This document shows, piece after piece, positions 8,443 to 18,567 of a DNA stretch of 37,981 nucleotides; within the stretch, counting starts at the first letter, position 1, and every line of letters starts with the position of its first letter. Origin of the DNA: Sulfitobacter sp. HI0040 (GTDB lineage Bacteria > Pseudomonadota > Alphaproteobacteria > Rhodobacterales > Rhodobacteraceae); assembly GCF_001634885.1 (NCBI RefSeq), contig NZ_LWEX01000607.1:1-37981 (forward strand). Reading direction: 5' to 3'. The notes under the pieces are model-generated. The model was not told where the DNA came from, searched no databases, and saw only the letters and a list, made by a program, of their open reading frames with translations. The position numbers and the translations under genes are program-made.

Positions 8443-8886
8443 TCAGCTTTCGGGTGCTTGGTAGACGCCCTGTTCCTTCAGTGCGTCCACAACTTCCTTG
8501 GGCATGTAGGTCTCATCATGTTTGGCAAGGATTTCAGTGGCTTCAAAGACGCCATTGACGTAACGACCGGTGCCCACCATGCCCTGGTTCTCTTCAAAGA
8601 GGTCGGGCAGCACCCCGGTAAACGTCACCGGCACCACCGCGCCGCCATCTGTCACGGCAAAGCGGATCGTCTCGCCCTCCCCCCGGATGAGCGAGCCTTC
8701 CTCGACCAGTCCACCGATGCGGAAAACCTCCGCCGGGCCCGGCGGCTCCGCGATCACCTGACTGGGCGCGCGGAAATAGTTGATCCCGTCCCGCAGAGCA
8801 TAGCCGATCAATGCCGTCGACAGAACCAGCGCCCCGGTGGCCAGGGCGATGATCTGGATACGTCTTTGCTTCTTCAGGCTCTTCAT
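8443..8886 (-). CDS. ccmE: Cytochrome c maturation haem chaperone CcmE
   Basis: Membrane-anchored periplasmic haem chaperone of 147 residues. A basic N terminus (MKSLKKQRRIQ) precedes one transmembrane anchor at about 10-30. A beta-barrel OB-fold domain follows. The haem-binding motif HDETYMP carries H123, which bonds haem covalently, and Y127. It hands haem to CcmF, encoded two genes downstream beyond the lysis pair. It lies 10 bases after argC, so the two are probably co-transcribed. Confidence 0.96.
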   Translation of the reverse strand: MKSLKKQRRIQIIALATGALVLSTALIGYALRDGINYFRAPSQVIAEPPGPAEVFRIGGLVEEGSLIRGEGETIRFAVTDGGAVVPVTFTGVLPDLFEENQGMVGTGRYVNGVFEATEILAKHDETYMPKEVVDALKEQGVYQAPES

Positions 8887-8896
8887 GCGCTCACGA

Positions 8897-9925
8897 TCAC
8901 GGGAATAGCGGGGCCATCATCAGCCCCTCGGCTTCAGGCAGATCTAGCATCAGATTGGCATTCTGCAAAGCCTGCCCGCTCGATCCCTTGGTCAGATTGT
9001 CGAGAGCGGCGACCACGATGGCCCGGCCCTCGATCCGGTCCCCCACCACCCCGAGGTGGCAGAAGTTCGACCCGCGGATGTGCCGCGTGCTCGGCGTTTC
9101 GCCAAAGGCCAGCACCTGCAGGAACGGCTCCTCCGCGTAGCGTTCGGCTAGCGTGCTGTGAATAGCCTGCGGATCCCCGTGCACATAGGTCGTCGCAAGG
9201 ATGCCGCGGTTCGCGGGAATGAGATGCGGCGTGAACTGCACCTTCACATCACGCCCGGCAATACGGGAAAACTCCTGATCGAATTCGCCCAAGTGCCGGT
9301 GGGTGCCCCCGGCGGAATAGGCGTGATACCCTTCGCTCAGCTCCGCATGGAGCAGATTTTCCTTCAGGCTCCGGCCCGCGCCCGAAACGGCGCATTTCAT
9401 GTCCAGCACGATATTGTCGAAATCGATCACCCCGGCTTCGATCAGCGGGCGCAGCGCGAACTGGCCGGTGGCCGCGTTGCAGCCCGTGCCCGCCACCAGC
9501 CGCGCGCCCGCGATCTCTTCACGGTAGAATTCGGTCAGCCCGTAGACAGCCTCGCCCTGCTGCTCCAGCGCCGCATGGGGGTTGCCGTACCACTTCGAAT
9601 AGGCTTCCGGATCCCGCAGGCGGAAATCGGCGGAAAGATCCACGATCTTGAGGGTTTTCGGCAGTTTCGCGATGACTTCCTGCGAAGTCTTGTGTGGCAG
9701 CGCGCAAAAGCACAGGTCGATCCCGTCGAAGTCGATCTCCTCCATCGTGACCAGCGCGGGCAGATCGAGGTGGCGCAGATGGGGAAACACCTCCGACATC
9801 TGCTGCCCGGCCTTGGAATTGCCGCCCAGCGCCTTGATCTGCATGGAGGAATGGCCAGCGATGAGCCGGATCAGTTCAGCGCCGGTATAACCCGACGCAC
9901 CGAGTATCGCGATATTCTGTGTCAT
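8897..9925 (-). CDS. argC: N-acetyl-gamma-glutamyl-phosphate reductase
   Basis: Third step of arginine biosynthesis: NADPH-dependent reduction of N-acetyl-glutamyl phosphate to the semialdehyde. It has 342 residues, the length of type 1 ArgC. The nucleotide-binding start [17 protein letters not shown] is at residues 5-21. The catalytic cysteine is C149 in AGTGCNAATG, and the conserved [10 protein letters not shown] segment is present. The start ATG at 9925 follows the murI stop by 27 bases. Confidence 0.96.
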   Translation of the reverse strand: MTQNIAILGASGYTGAELIRLIAGHSSMQIKALGGNSKAGQQMSEVFPHLRHLDLPALVTMEEIDFDGIDLCFCALPHKTSQEVIAKLPKTLKIVDLSADFRLRDPEAYSKWYGNPHAALEQQGEAVYGLTEFYREEIAGARLVAGTGCNAATGQFALRPLIEAGVIDFDNIVLDMKCAVSGAGRSLKENLLHAELSEGYHAYSAGGTHRHLGEFDQEFSRIAGRDVKVQFTPHLIPANRGILATTYVHGDPQAIHSTLAERYAEEPFLQVLAFGETPSTRHIRGSNFCHLGVVGDRIEGRAIVVAALDNLTKGSSGQALQNANLMLDLPEAEGLMMAPLFP

Positions 9926-9952
9926 GTTTCGTCCCGTGATGGAAAAACCGTG

Positions 9953-10762
9953 TCAGGCGGCGGTGAAGGTGATGGGTCGTCGCAAAAACTGCGTGGCCCG
10001 GGCAGAGACGCGCCCGGGCTCCCCGGTGGTGAGAAAGGCCGCTTCGCCGCTGCCGTGCATATCCGCATGGCGCTCCAGATAGTCGGCAAGGGCCTCTGCT
10101 ACCAGTGCCGGCTGGCTGAAAACTTCGACCTGCGGTCCCAGCGCTTCCTGAAAGGCTTCCTTCATCAGGGGGTAGTGCGTGCAACCCAGAATGGCCGCCT
10201 GCGGTTCGGGCATCTTGCGCCTCAATGCGTCGACATGGCTGCGCACCAATGCCTCGGCGAGGATGAAATCACCGTCTTCGATGGCGTCCACGACGCCGCC
10301 GCAGGCCTGTGCTTCCACGTCCACCCCGATGGCGCGGAACGCAAGTTCGCGCTGAAACGCGCGGGAGGCAACGGTGGCGGGGGTGGCGAAGAGCGCCACA
10401 TGCTTCAATGCGACCTCGCGCGGCGGGGAATTATCGCCCCACTGGCGTTCGGTCATCGCCTCGATCAGCGGAACGAAAACACCCAGAACGCGCTTGCCCT
10501 CAGGCACCCAGCCTTCCTGCATCCGCCGCAACGCCGCGGCGGAGGCGGTGTTGCAGGCCAGCACGACCAGATCGCAGCCCGCATCGAAGAGGCGCTGGAC
10601 CGCGGCACAGGTCAAATCGTAGATGTCGTCGGCAGTGCGCACGCCATAGGGCGCATGAGCACTGTCCGCGAGGTAGATGAAATCCACTTCCGGCAGCCGC
10701 GCGTGCACGGCCTCCCACACGGTCAGACCCCCAAGACCAGAATCGAAAATGCCAACTGCCAT
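9953..10762 (-). CDS. murI: Glutamate racemase
   Basis: Makes D-glutamate for peptidoglycan without a cofactor, using two cysteines as acid/base. Both are present: C70 in VVLACNTAS and C194 in ILGCTHYP. The N-terminal signature [15 protein letters not shown] supplies D7 and S8. I chose the ATG at 10762 (269 residues) because AGAGGT lies just upstream and the family signature begins at once. A longer frame from a GTG at 10804 would add 14 unconserved residues and start beside a hairpin. It precedes argC on the same strand. Confidence 0.93.
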   Translation of the reverse strand: MAVGIFDSGLGGLTVWEAVHARLPEVDFIYLADSAHAPYGVRTADDIYDLTCAAVQRLFDAGCDLVVLACNTASAAALRRMQEGWVPEGKRVLGVFVPLIEAMTERQWGDNSPPREVALKHVALFATPATVASRAFQRELAFRAIGVDVEAQACGGVVDAIEDGDFILAEALVRSHVDALRRKMPEPQAAILGCTHYPLMKEAFQEALGPQVEVFSQPALVAEALADYLERHADMHGSGEAAFLTTGEPGRVSARATQFLRRPITFTAA

Positions 10763-10807
10763 CGGACCTCTGCCGTCATCCGCGGACGCAATGCCGCCCT
10801 TCACCTG

Positions 10808-10830
10808 CCCGCAGCACGGGGTGCTGCGGG
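10808..10830 (-). terminator. Perfect 10-bp hairpin between the oxidoreductase gene and murI
   Basis: CCCGCAGCAC, a GGG loop, then GTGCTGCGGG form a perfect 10-bp GC-rich stem. On the minus strand it is followed by CAGGTGAAGG rather than a U run. It is therefore either a factor-dependent terminator or pausing/processing hairpin after the upstream gene, or part of the murI leader. Confidence 0.45.
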
Positions 10831-10909
10831 TTACGCCCTGTCATATGGGGCTTCGCGCCCGAGATCCATGGCCGCTTTGCAGGATGGCCGGGACGCGCCG
10901 ACGAAAGGC

Positions 10910-13900
10910 TTACTCGGCGGCGCGTGACGTTTGTGTTCCCCCTGCCCGGATGGTGGCCAAAAGCTCTTCACGGCGCTTTGCGGCCTTGGCCTCCGCCGCC
11001 TGTTTGACCGGGCCGAAACCCCTGATCTGCAGCGGCAGGGCCGCCAGTGCCACGATGGCGTCGCGGGTGCCTTCATCCATGAGCGGCAGAACCTCGTCCA
11101 TGTCCTTTTCATACTGGTCGATCAGATCACGTTCCATTCGCCGTTCGGCGGTGTAGCCGAAGGGATCGGCAAAGGTGCCGCGCAGGAACTTCAGCTTGGC
11201 CATGACCCGCAGGGGTTTTTCCAGCCAGGGCCCGAACTCCCGCTTTGCCGGTCGCCCGTCCGGCCCGGGGCGGGCCAGAAGCGGCGGTGCTAGGTTGAAG
11301 GACATCTTGAAATCGCCGTCAAACTCGGCACGGGCCTTGTCCCGGCTGGTCAACAGAAGCCGCGCGACCTCGTATTCATCCTTGTAGGCCAACAGCTTGT
11401 GATAACCCAGCGCCATGGCTTCGCGCAGGTCCGGGTCCGACGTGCGTTCCAGCATCTCGCGGTAGCGGCGTGCCAAGCGCTTGCCCTGATAAAGGATCAG
11501 GTGATCGACGCGGAAGGCGATGCGATCCTCCAGCGATTTCGGCAGTTGCGTGACGTTGGGCTCCGACAGGCGCGCGGCCTCTTCGGGGTAAAGCACCGCC
11601 CAGCGCCCGAGTTCAAAGGCCCGCAGGTTGCGCTCCACCGCCGCACCGTTGAGGCGGATCGCCTCTTCCAATGCCTCCAGCGACAGGGGCAGCAGACCCC
11701 GCTGCCACGCACCGCCCAACACCATCATGTTGGAAAAGATCGAATCCCCCAGCGTGGTCTTCGCCAGATCGCTGGCATCGAACATCGTCACCGCATCCTT
11801 CATGCGCGCCTCCAGCGCGAGCGACAGCCGGTCGTAGGGCATCTGGAATTCGGTATCGCGGGTGAAGTCCCCGGTGATGATCTGGTGCGAATTGACGACC
11901 GCCCCGGTCCGGCCCGGGCGGGTCAGCCCCAGCGTCTTGTGCCCGGCAGAGACCACCAGATCGCCGCCGATCAGGGCATGCGCTTCGCCGGTGGCCACGC
12001 GGATCGCGCTGATGTCTTCCGGCTTTTCGGCGATGCGGCAATGGATATGCACCGCGCCGCCCTTCTGGGCGAGGCCCGCCATTTCCATCATCCCCGCGCC
12101 CTTGCCGTCCAGTTGCGCGGCCTGTGCCAGCAGGGCGCCGATGGTCACCACGCCGGTGCCGCCCACCCCGGTGATCACGACGTTATGCGTGCCCTCGATC
12201 TCCGGCAGGTCGGGATGCGGCAGATCGGGTATCTTCACCTCCGTCGTCGGATCCTTGCGGACCTGCGCCCCTTCGAGTGTCAGGAAGGAAGGGCAGAAGC
12301 CTTTCACACAGGAATAATCCTTGTTGCAGGACGACTGGTCGATGGCGCGCTTGCGGCCAAGTTCCGTTTCGTTGGGCACGATAGAGACACAGTTCGACTG
12401 CACACCGCAGTCGCCACAGCCCTCGCAGACGTCTTCATTGATGAAAATGCGCTTGTCCGGATCGGGGAACAGCCCCCGCTTGCGGCGGCGGCGCTTTTCG
12501 GCGGCGCAGGTCTGGATATAGACAATCGCGCTGACGCCTTCGTGCTTGGTAAAGGCGTCCTGCACCTTCATCAGCTCGGCGCGCTCATGCACCTCGACGC
12601 CCTTGAAGGCTTTGGGGTCCACGTCTTCCTTTTCGTCGTAGACCACGGCGATATTCTTCACCCCCATGGCCTTCAGTTCCTCGACGATGCGATGCGCGTC
12701 CAGATCGCCTTCATTATGCTGCCCGCCGGTCATGGCGACAGCGTCGTTGTAGAGGATCTTGTAGGTGATGTTCGTGCCGGCCGCGAGAGCAGCGCGGATC
12801 GCCTGAACGCCCGAATGGTTGTAGGTGCCATCCCCGAGGTTCTGGAAAACATGATCGCGCTTGGAAAATGGCGCTTCGCCGATCCAGTTCGCACCCTCGC
12901 CGCCCATATGGGTGAAACCGGTCGTTTCGCGGTCCATCCACTGAACCATGTAGTGACACCCGATACCCGCATAGGCACGGCTGCCTTCCGGCAGTTTGGT
13001 CGATGAATTATGCGGGCATCCCGAACAGAAATAAGGCAAGCGCGCCGCGATATCTTCGGCGTTGTCGGCGCGGCGCGCATCGCTCAGCGCTTCCAACCCG
13101 GCGCGGATGCCATCGGTTTCGCGACCCTCCTCCAACAGGATGCCGCCCAGCTTTTCCGCGATCCAGATCGGATCGAGCGCGCCCCGGGTCGGAAACAGCT
13201 CCTCGCCGTGTTCCATTCCAGCACCCCCGCCCTTGTGCCAGCCGTAGACACGGCGGTGGGTATCGGAAAACAGGGCTTCCTTGACCTGCACCTCGATAAG
13301 CTTGCGCTTTTCCTCCACCACGACGATCAGGTCGAGACCCTCGGCCCAGTCGTGGAAACCATGCATGTCCAGCGGGAAGGTCTGGCCGATCTTGTAGGTG
13401 GTGATGCCCAGCCGCTCGGCCTCGTTCTCGTCGATGTTGAGAAGCGACAGCGCATGCACGAGGTCGAGCCAGTTCTTGCCCGCCGCGCAAAAGCCGATCT
13501 TGGCGCCGCGCTTGCCCCAGACGCGCTTGTCCATCTTGTTTGCATGGCTGAACGCTTCGGCGGCGTAGCGCTTGTAGTCGATCATCCGCGCCTCTTGCAG
13601 ATGCGGCGTATCCACCAGACGGATATTGAGCCCGCCTTCGGGCATGTCGAACTCCGGCGTCACCAGCTTCATCCGGTGCGGGTCGCCGTCGACGACGCTG
13701 GTGGCCTCCACGGTGTCCTTCATCGTCTTCAGCCCGACCCAGAGGCCTGAGAAGCGCGACAGCGCCCAGCCATAGATGCCGTAATCAAGGATCTCCTGCA
13801 CGCCCGCGGGGGAGACGACGGGCATATAGGCATCTACCATGGCCCATTCCGACTGGTGCAGAACGGTGGAGGATTCGCCGGTGTGGTCATCGCCCATGGC

Positions 13901-14326
13901 CATCAGGACACCGCCGTTCTTCGAGGTGCCGGCCATATTGGCATGGCGCATCACGTCGCCGGATCTGTCGACCCCCGGACCCTTGCCATACCAAAGCCCG
14001 AAAACGCCGTCGTATCTCCCCTCTCCGCGAAGTTCCGCCTGCTGACTGCCCCAGAGCGCGGTCGCCGCCAGATCCTCGTTGAGGCCCGGCTGGAACTTGA
14101 CGTGATGTTCGGCCAGCTTCTTTTCGGCCTTCATCATCTGCAAATCGACCGCCCCAAGGGGCGATCCGCGATAGCCGGTGACGTATCCGGCCGTCTCCAG
14201 CCCCGCCGCGCGATCCCGTGCGGACTGCATCATCATCATCCGCACCAGCGCTTGTGTGCCGTTCAGCAGCACCGGGCTCTTGTCCAGATCGAAGCGGTCA
14301 TTAAGTGAGATTTTCTGCGTGGTCAT
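10910..14326 (-). CDS. Indolepyruvate ferredoxin oxidoreductase family protein (fused IorA/IorB type)
   Basis: A single 1138-residue chain that probably oxidatively decarboxylates aryl or branched-chain 2-oxo acids to acyl-CoA, using thiamine diphosphate and iron-sulfur clusters. The N-terminal pyruvate:ferredoxin-type domain starts at about residue 15 (LLNGTQALVRMM...GYRGSPLG). A thiamine diphosphate domain includes GDGTYNHSG. A cysteine-rich ferredoxin region follows, C634-X2-C-X2-C-X5-C (CEGCGDCGVQSNC), then CNKDYSCVKGFC from C667. The gamma domain (VVITGVGGTGVVTIGALLAQAA) and a helical C-terminal extension finish the chain. The start follows GAGGGAGG. It is divergent from a LysR gene that probably regulates it. 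Confidence 0.93.
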   Translation of the reverse strand: MTTQKISLNDRFDLDKSPVLLNGTQALVRMMMMQSARDRAAGLETAGYVTGYRGSPLGAVDLQMMKAEKKLAEHHVKFQPGLNEDLAATALWGSQQAELRGEGRYDGVFGLWYGKGPGVDRSGDVMRHANMAGTSKNGGVLMAMGDDHTGESSTVLHQSEWAMVDAYMPVVSPAGVQEILDYGIYGWALSRFSGLWVGLKTMKDTVEATSVVDGDPHRMKLVTPEFDMPEGGLNIRLVDTPHLQEARMIDYKRYAAEAFSHANKMDKRVWGKRGAKIGFCAAGKNWLDLVHALSLLNIDENEAERLGITTYKIGQTFPLDMHGFHDWAEGLDLIVVVEEKRKLIEVQVKEALFSDTHRRVYGWHKGGGAGMEHGEELFPTRGALDPIWIAEKLGGILLEEGRETDGIRAGLEALSDARRADNAEDIAARLPYFCSGCPHNSSTKLPEGSRAYAGIGCHYMVQWMDRETTGFTHMGGEGANWIGEAPFSKRDHVFQNLGDGTYNHSGVQAIRAALAAGTNITYKILYNDAVAMTGGQHNEGDLDAHRIVEELKAMGVKNIAVVYDEKEDVDPKAFKGVEVHERAELMKVQDAFTKHEGVSAIVYIQTCAAEKRRRRKRGLFPDPDKRIFINEDVCEGCGDCGVQSNCVSIVPNETELGRKRAIDQSSCNKDYSCVKGFCPSFLTLEGAQVRKDPTTEVKIPDLPHPDLPEIEGTHNVVITGVGGTGVVTIGALLAQAAQLDGKGAGMMEMAGLAQKGGAVHIHCRIAEKPEDISAIRVATGEAHALIGGDLVVSAGHKTLGLTRPGRTGAVVNSHQIITGDFTRDTEFQMPYDRLSLALEARMKDAVTMFDASDLAKTTLGDSIFSNMMVLGGAWQRGLLPLSLEALEEAIRLNGAAVERNLRAFELGRWAVLYPEEAARLSEPNVTQLPKSLEDRIAFRVDHLILYQGKRLARRYREMLERTSDPDLREAMALGYHKLLAYKDEYEVARLLLTSRDKARAEFDGDFKMSFNLAPPLLARPGPDGRPAKREFGPWLEKPLRVMAKLKFLRGTFADPFGYTAERRMERDLIDQYEKDMDEVLPLMDEGTRDAIVALAALPLQIRGFGPVKQAAEAKAAKRREELLATIRAGGTQTSRAAE

Positions 14327-14361
14327 GGCGTCCTCCCTCGGTCGTCGTTACACGTACCAAC

Positions 14362-14382
14362 TTATGAGATTATAGGTCATAA
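14362..14382 (-). promoter_or_regulatory. Promoter and palindrome upstream of the oxidoreductase
   Basis: TTATGA and TCATAA form a perfect inverted repeat around nine bases (14362-14382). Inside it, on the minus strand, is an exact TATAAT (14374 down to 14369), suitable as -10 for the oxidoreductase gene. No good -35 stands upstream, as expected for an activator-dependent promoter. A protein bound here would cover the -10 region. Confidence 0.55.
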
Positions 14383-14406
14383 ATACTGACCTGCATACCC
14401 GATATT

Positions 14407-14430
14407 TTGCGCAGCCTTGCAGTTGTGCAA
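14407..14430. promoter_or_regulatory. Second inverted repeat, candidate LysR-type box
   Basis: TTGCGCA (14407-14413) and TGTGCAA (14424-14430) are inverted repeats with one mismatch and a 10-base spacer. The site lies between the divergent LysR and oxidoreductase genes, where a LysR-type recognition site is normally found. Confidence 0.45.
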
Positions 14431-14494
14431 TAAGTTCCCTGCCGCTCTGCCTGACTCCGGTCGGGAAATCGGTGAAACTAGGAAAGTGAGCCAC

Positions 14495-15400
14495 ATGGAC
14501 TGGGACAAACTCAGGATCTTTCACGCGGTCGCGGATGCGGGCAGCCTCACCCATGCGGGGGACAAGCTGAACCTGTCGCAATCGGCGGTATCCCGGCAGG
14601 TGCGCGGGTTGGAGGAACAGCTCAACACGAACCTCTTCCACCGACACGCGCGCGGACTCATTCTGACGGAACAGGGCGAACTGCTGTTCGATGCGACCAG
14701 CGCCATGACGAAGCGGCTCGATGCCGCCGCGGCGCGCATCAGGGACAGCGAAGAAGAAGTCTTCGGCGAGCTGCGCGTGACCACCACAACCGGTTTCGGC
14801 ACGCTCTGGCTGGCGCCGCGCCTGCCCAAGCTCTACGAGAAGTATCCCGACCTCAAGGTCGACCTGATGCTGGAGGAGCGCGTGCTCGACCTGCCCATGC
14901 GGGAAGCCGACGTGGCGATCCGCATGAAGGAGCCATCGCAGGCCGATCTCATCCGCAAGCGGCTGATGACGGTGCGTATGTGCCTCTACGCCAGCCCCGC
15001 CTACCTCAAGAACAGCGGCACCCCGCAGAAGATCGAGGACATGTCCGAACATCGGCTGATCTGCCAGAACACCGACAGCGATCAGGTCAGCGCGGGCACG
15101 CAGCTCATCCATCAGCTGCTGTTGAACGACGTTCGCTCGCTTTTGACGGTAAACAACTACTTCGGCGTCCTACAGGGCGTTCTGCACAACCTGGGCATCG
15201 GGGTTCTGCCGGATTATCTGCTTCAGGATTTCCCCGAACTGGTGCAGGTGCTGCCGGATATCGAATCAGCCGACGTTCCTGTTTTCCTCGCCTACCCCGA
15301 GGAATTGCGCCAATCCAAGCGAGTCGCGGCCTTCCGTGACTTTGTACAGGAAGAGATCATAATGTACCGTAAGCAATTGCGGGAAAAAGGAAACCTGTAG
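14495..15400 (+). CDS. LysR-family transcriptional regulator
   Basis: DNA-binding regulator of 301 residues. The winged helix-turn-helix occupies about residues 1-60 (WDKLRIFHAVADAGSLTHAG, then LNLSQSAVSRQVRGLEEQL). A substrate-binding domain of the periplasmic-binding-protein fold follows from about residue 90 (FGELRVTTTTGFG). I chose the ATG at 14495 because GGAAAGTGAG stands upstream and the domain begins at once; a longer frame from 14417 adds 26 unrelated residues. It is divergent from the indolepyruvate oxidoreductase gene and probably controls it in response to a 2-oxo acid or aromatic ligand; the ligand is inference. Confidence 0.93.
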   Translation: MDWDKLRIFHAVADAGSLTHAGDKLNLSQSAVSRQVRGLEEQLNTNLFHRHARGLILTEQGELLFDATSAMTKRLDAAAARIRDSEEEVFGELRVTTTTGFGTLWLAPRLPKLYEKYPDLKVDLMLEERVLDLPMREADVAIRMKEPSQADLIRKRLMTVRMCLYASPAYLKNSGTPQKIEDMSEHRLICQNTDSDQVSAGTQLIHQLLLNDVRSLLTVNNYFGVLQGVLHNLGIGVLPDYLLQDFPELVQVLPDIESADVPVFLAYPEELRQSKRVAAFRDFVQEEIIMYRKQLREKGNL

Positions 15401-15450
15401 TTATGCGCGGACTGCATAGCGGACATGCTGCACTGCGCGAAGGATTTGCC

Positions 15451-15479
15451 TTGATCGGTGCAGATGTGCTGACTAATTG
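15451..15479 (+). promoter_or_regulatory. Sigma-70 type promoter of the small RNA
   Basis: TTGATC (15451-15456), 17 bases, then TAATTG (15474-15479). A start around 15486 would place the first RNA hairpin at the very 5' end of the transcript. Confidence 0.5.
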
Positions 15480-15485
15480 AGCATC

Positions 15486-15561
15486 ATGAAGATTGAGGCT
15501 GTCGCCTTTCTTCATACCTCCCTGTTGGACTTGGCCGAGCTTTGAGCTCGGCCTTTTTTTT
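15486..15561 (+). ncRNA. Small RNA resembling the alpha-r8/MmgR (Rfam suhB) family
   Basis: The segment has a classic trans-acting sRNA layout of about 76 nt. A 5' hairpin pairs ATGAAGA (15486-15492) with TCTTCAT (15509-15515) and contains an inner AGGC/GCCT stem (15496-15499 with 15504-15507). An unpaired stretch carries the anti-Shine-Dalgarno core CCTCCC (15517-15522) followed by TGTTGGACTT. A strong terminator hairpin with eight Ts ends it. Length, CCTCCC core and the terminator beginning with GGCCG agree with what I remember of the alphaproteobacterial MmgR/alpha-r8 RNAs, which in Sinorhizobium limit polyhydroxybutyrate granules. That an sRNA is here is well supported; the family is inference. 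Confidence 0.7.
15533..15561 (+). terminator. Rho-independent terminator of the small RNA
   Basis: GGCCGAGC, loop TTTGA, GCTCGGCC, then eight Ts. The 8-bp stem is perfect. It ends the small RNA and may also end lysR transcription. Confidence 0.93.
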
Positions 15562-15659
15562 GCTTATCCGGTTTCCGGTACGACTTTCGAATAGATATTG
15601 CCGCACCCCCACCCCGGGCATAGACTGGGAACCACGCAATTCCTCCGGCGAATACTGCC

Positions 15660-16100
15660 ATGACCAAGCACCCGATCCGCGTCGAAACACTCGTGAACGC
15701 CCCTATCGAAGAGGTATGGCACGCCTATACCACGCCGGAGCATATCACCCGGTGGAACTTCGCCAGCGCCGACTGGTGCTGCCCGCGCGCAGAGGTTGAC
15801 CTGCGCCCCGGCGGCAGACAAAGCGCCCGCATGGAAGCGAAGGACGGAAGCATGGGCTTCGACTTTGGCGGCACCTACGAAGAGGTCGTGCCGCCAGAAG
15901 CACTGACCCTCATTCTGGACGACGGGCGCAAATCCCGCACGACGTTTGAGGCCAAGACCGGCGGGACGCTGGTCACGACCCTGTTCGACCCCGAGGATGA
16001 GCATCCGGAAGATCTGCAGCGCGACGGCTGGCAGGCGATCTTGGACAGTTTCAAATCACATGTCGAAAACACCTCGCGACACGGGGCGCCCGGAACTTAG
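15660..16100 (+). CDS. SRPBCC/AHSA1-family protein
   Basis: Small cytoplasmic protein of 146 residues with the START-like helix-grip fold seen in AHSA1 (activator of Hsp90 ATPase homologue) domain proteins. The N-terminal signature VETLVNAPIEEVWHAYTTPEHITRWNFA is typical. Strands follow with GGTYEEVVPPEALTLIL, and a C-terminal helix with GWQAILDSFKSHVEN. Bacterial members bind hydrophobic ligands or act as small chaperone-like proteins; no specific ligand can be given. The ATG at 15660 has no good Shine-Dalgarno sequence. It lies about 100 bases after the small RNA terminator, so it probably has its own promoter. Confidence 0.88.
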   Translation: MTKHPIRVETLVNAPIEEVWHAYTTPEHITRWNFASADWCCPRAEVDLRPGGRQSARMEAKDGSMGFDFGGTYEEVVPPEALTLILDDGRKSRTTFEAKTGGTLVTTLFDPEDEHPEDLQRDGWQAILDSFKSHVENTSRHGAPGT

Positions 16101-16154
16101 CAACCATAGGCACCCGGGAAGCGCGCGTTGATCCCGCAGGGGTGCCGGTCCCCA

Positions 16155-16182
16155 CTTCCAAATGGCAAAAAATCCTCACCGA
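16155..16182 (-). repeat. Dispersed repeat copy A
   Basis: On the minus strand this reads GAGGATTTTTTG followed by CCATTTGGAAG. It matches copy C (19862-19884) over nearly the whole unit and is inverted relative to copy B (16230-16252). It is flanked by a small GGGG/CCCC hairpin at 16136-16153. Confidence 0.6.
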
Positions 16183-16229
16183 AGGTAAGAAAACTCTTTG
16201 GGGCGCCATCAGATTTAGATGCCTCCGGC

Positions 16230-16252
16230 GGGGATTTTGAACCATTTGGAAG
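16230..16252 (+). repeat. Dispersed repeat copy B
   Basis: GGGGATTTTGAA followed by CCATTTGGAAG. It can pair with copy A through CTTCCAAATGG and, with one bulge, with TCCAAAATGGTTC at 16303-16315, so the purL leader could switch between two hairpins if transcribed. Confidence 0.55.
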
Positions 16253-16396
16253 AGGGTGAGGGCATGCGCCCAAATTTCCGTCTTCAGCTGGTCGGGGTCG
16301 ATCCAAAATGGTTCTTCACGCGGAGCGACGGGGATGCCCCTTTCCAGCCCCCGCCGCATCCTCTAAGAGACCCGCGACAGACGTTGGGGGCCCAGA

Positions 16397-18556
<2,160 letters not shown>

Positions 18557-18567
18557 GGCACCGGCGC

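Larger units (their letters stand above)
16101..16396. other. purL leader region rich in inverted repeats
   Basis: Nearly 300 bases without a gene. It contains two oppositely oriented copies of the dispersed repeat with core CCATTTGGAAG (listed separately) and a short GGGC/GCCC hairpin near 16259-16270. TCCAAAATGGTTC at 16303-16315 is nearly complementary to the second copy. No clear sigma-70 promoter or known riboswitch was recognised. Confidence 0.45.

Noticed and set aside
9158-10927. 589-residue plus-strand frame over argC and murI
   Set aside because: Spans two well supported genes on the other strand and shows no domain of its own.
11399-13006. 535-residue plus-strand frame over the indolepyruvate oxidoreductase
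   Set aside because: Antisense shadow without RBS or recognisable motif.
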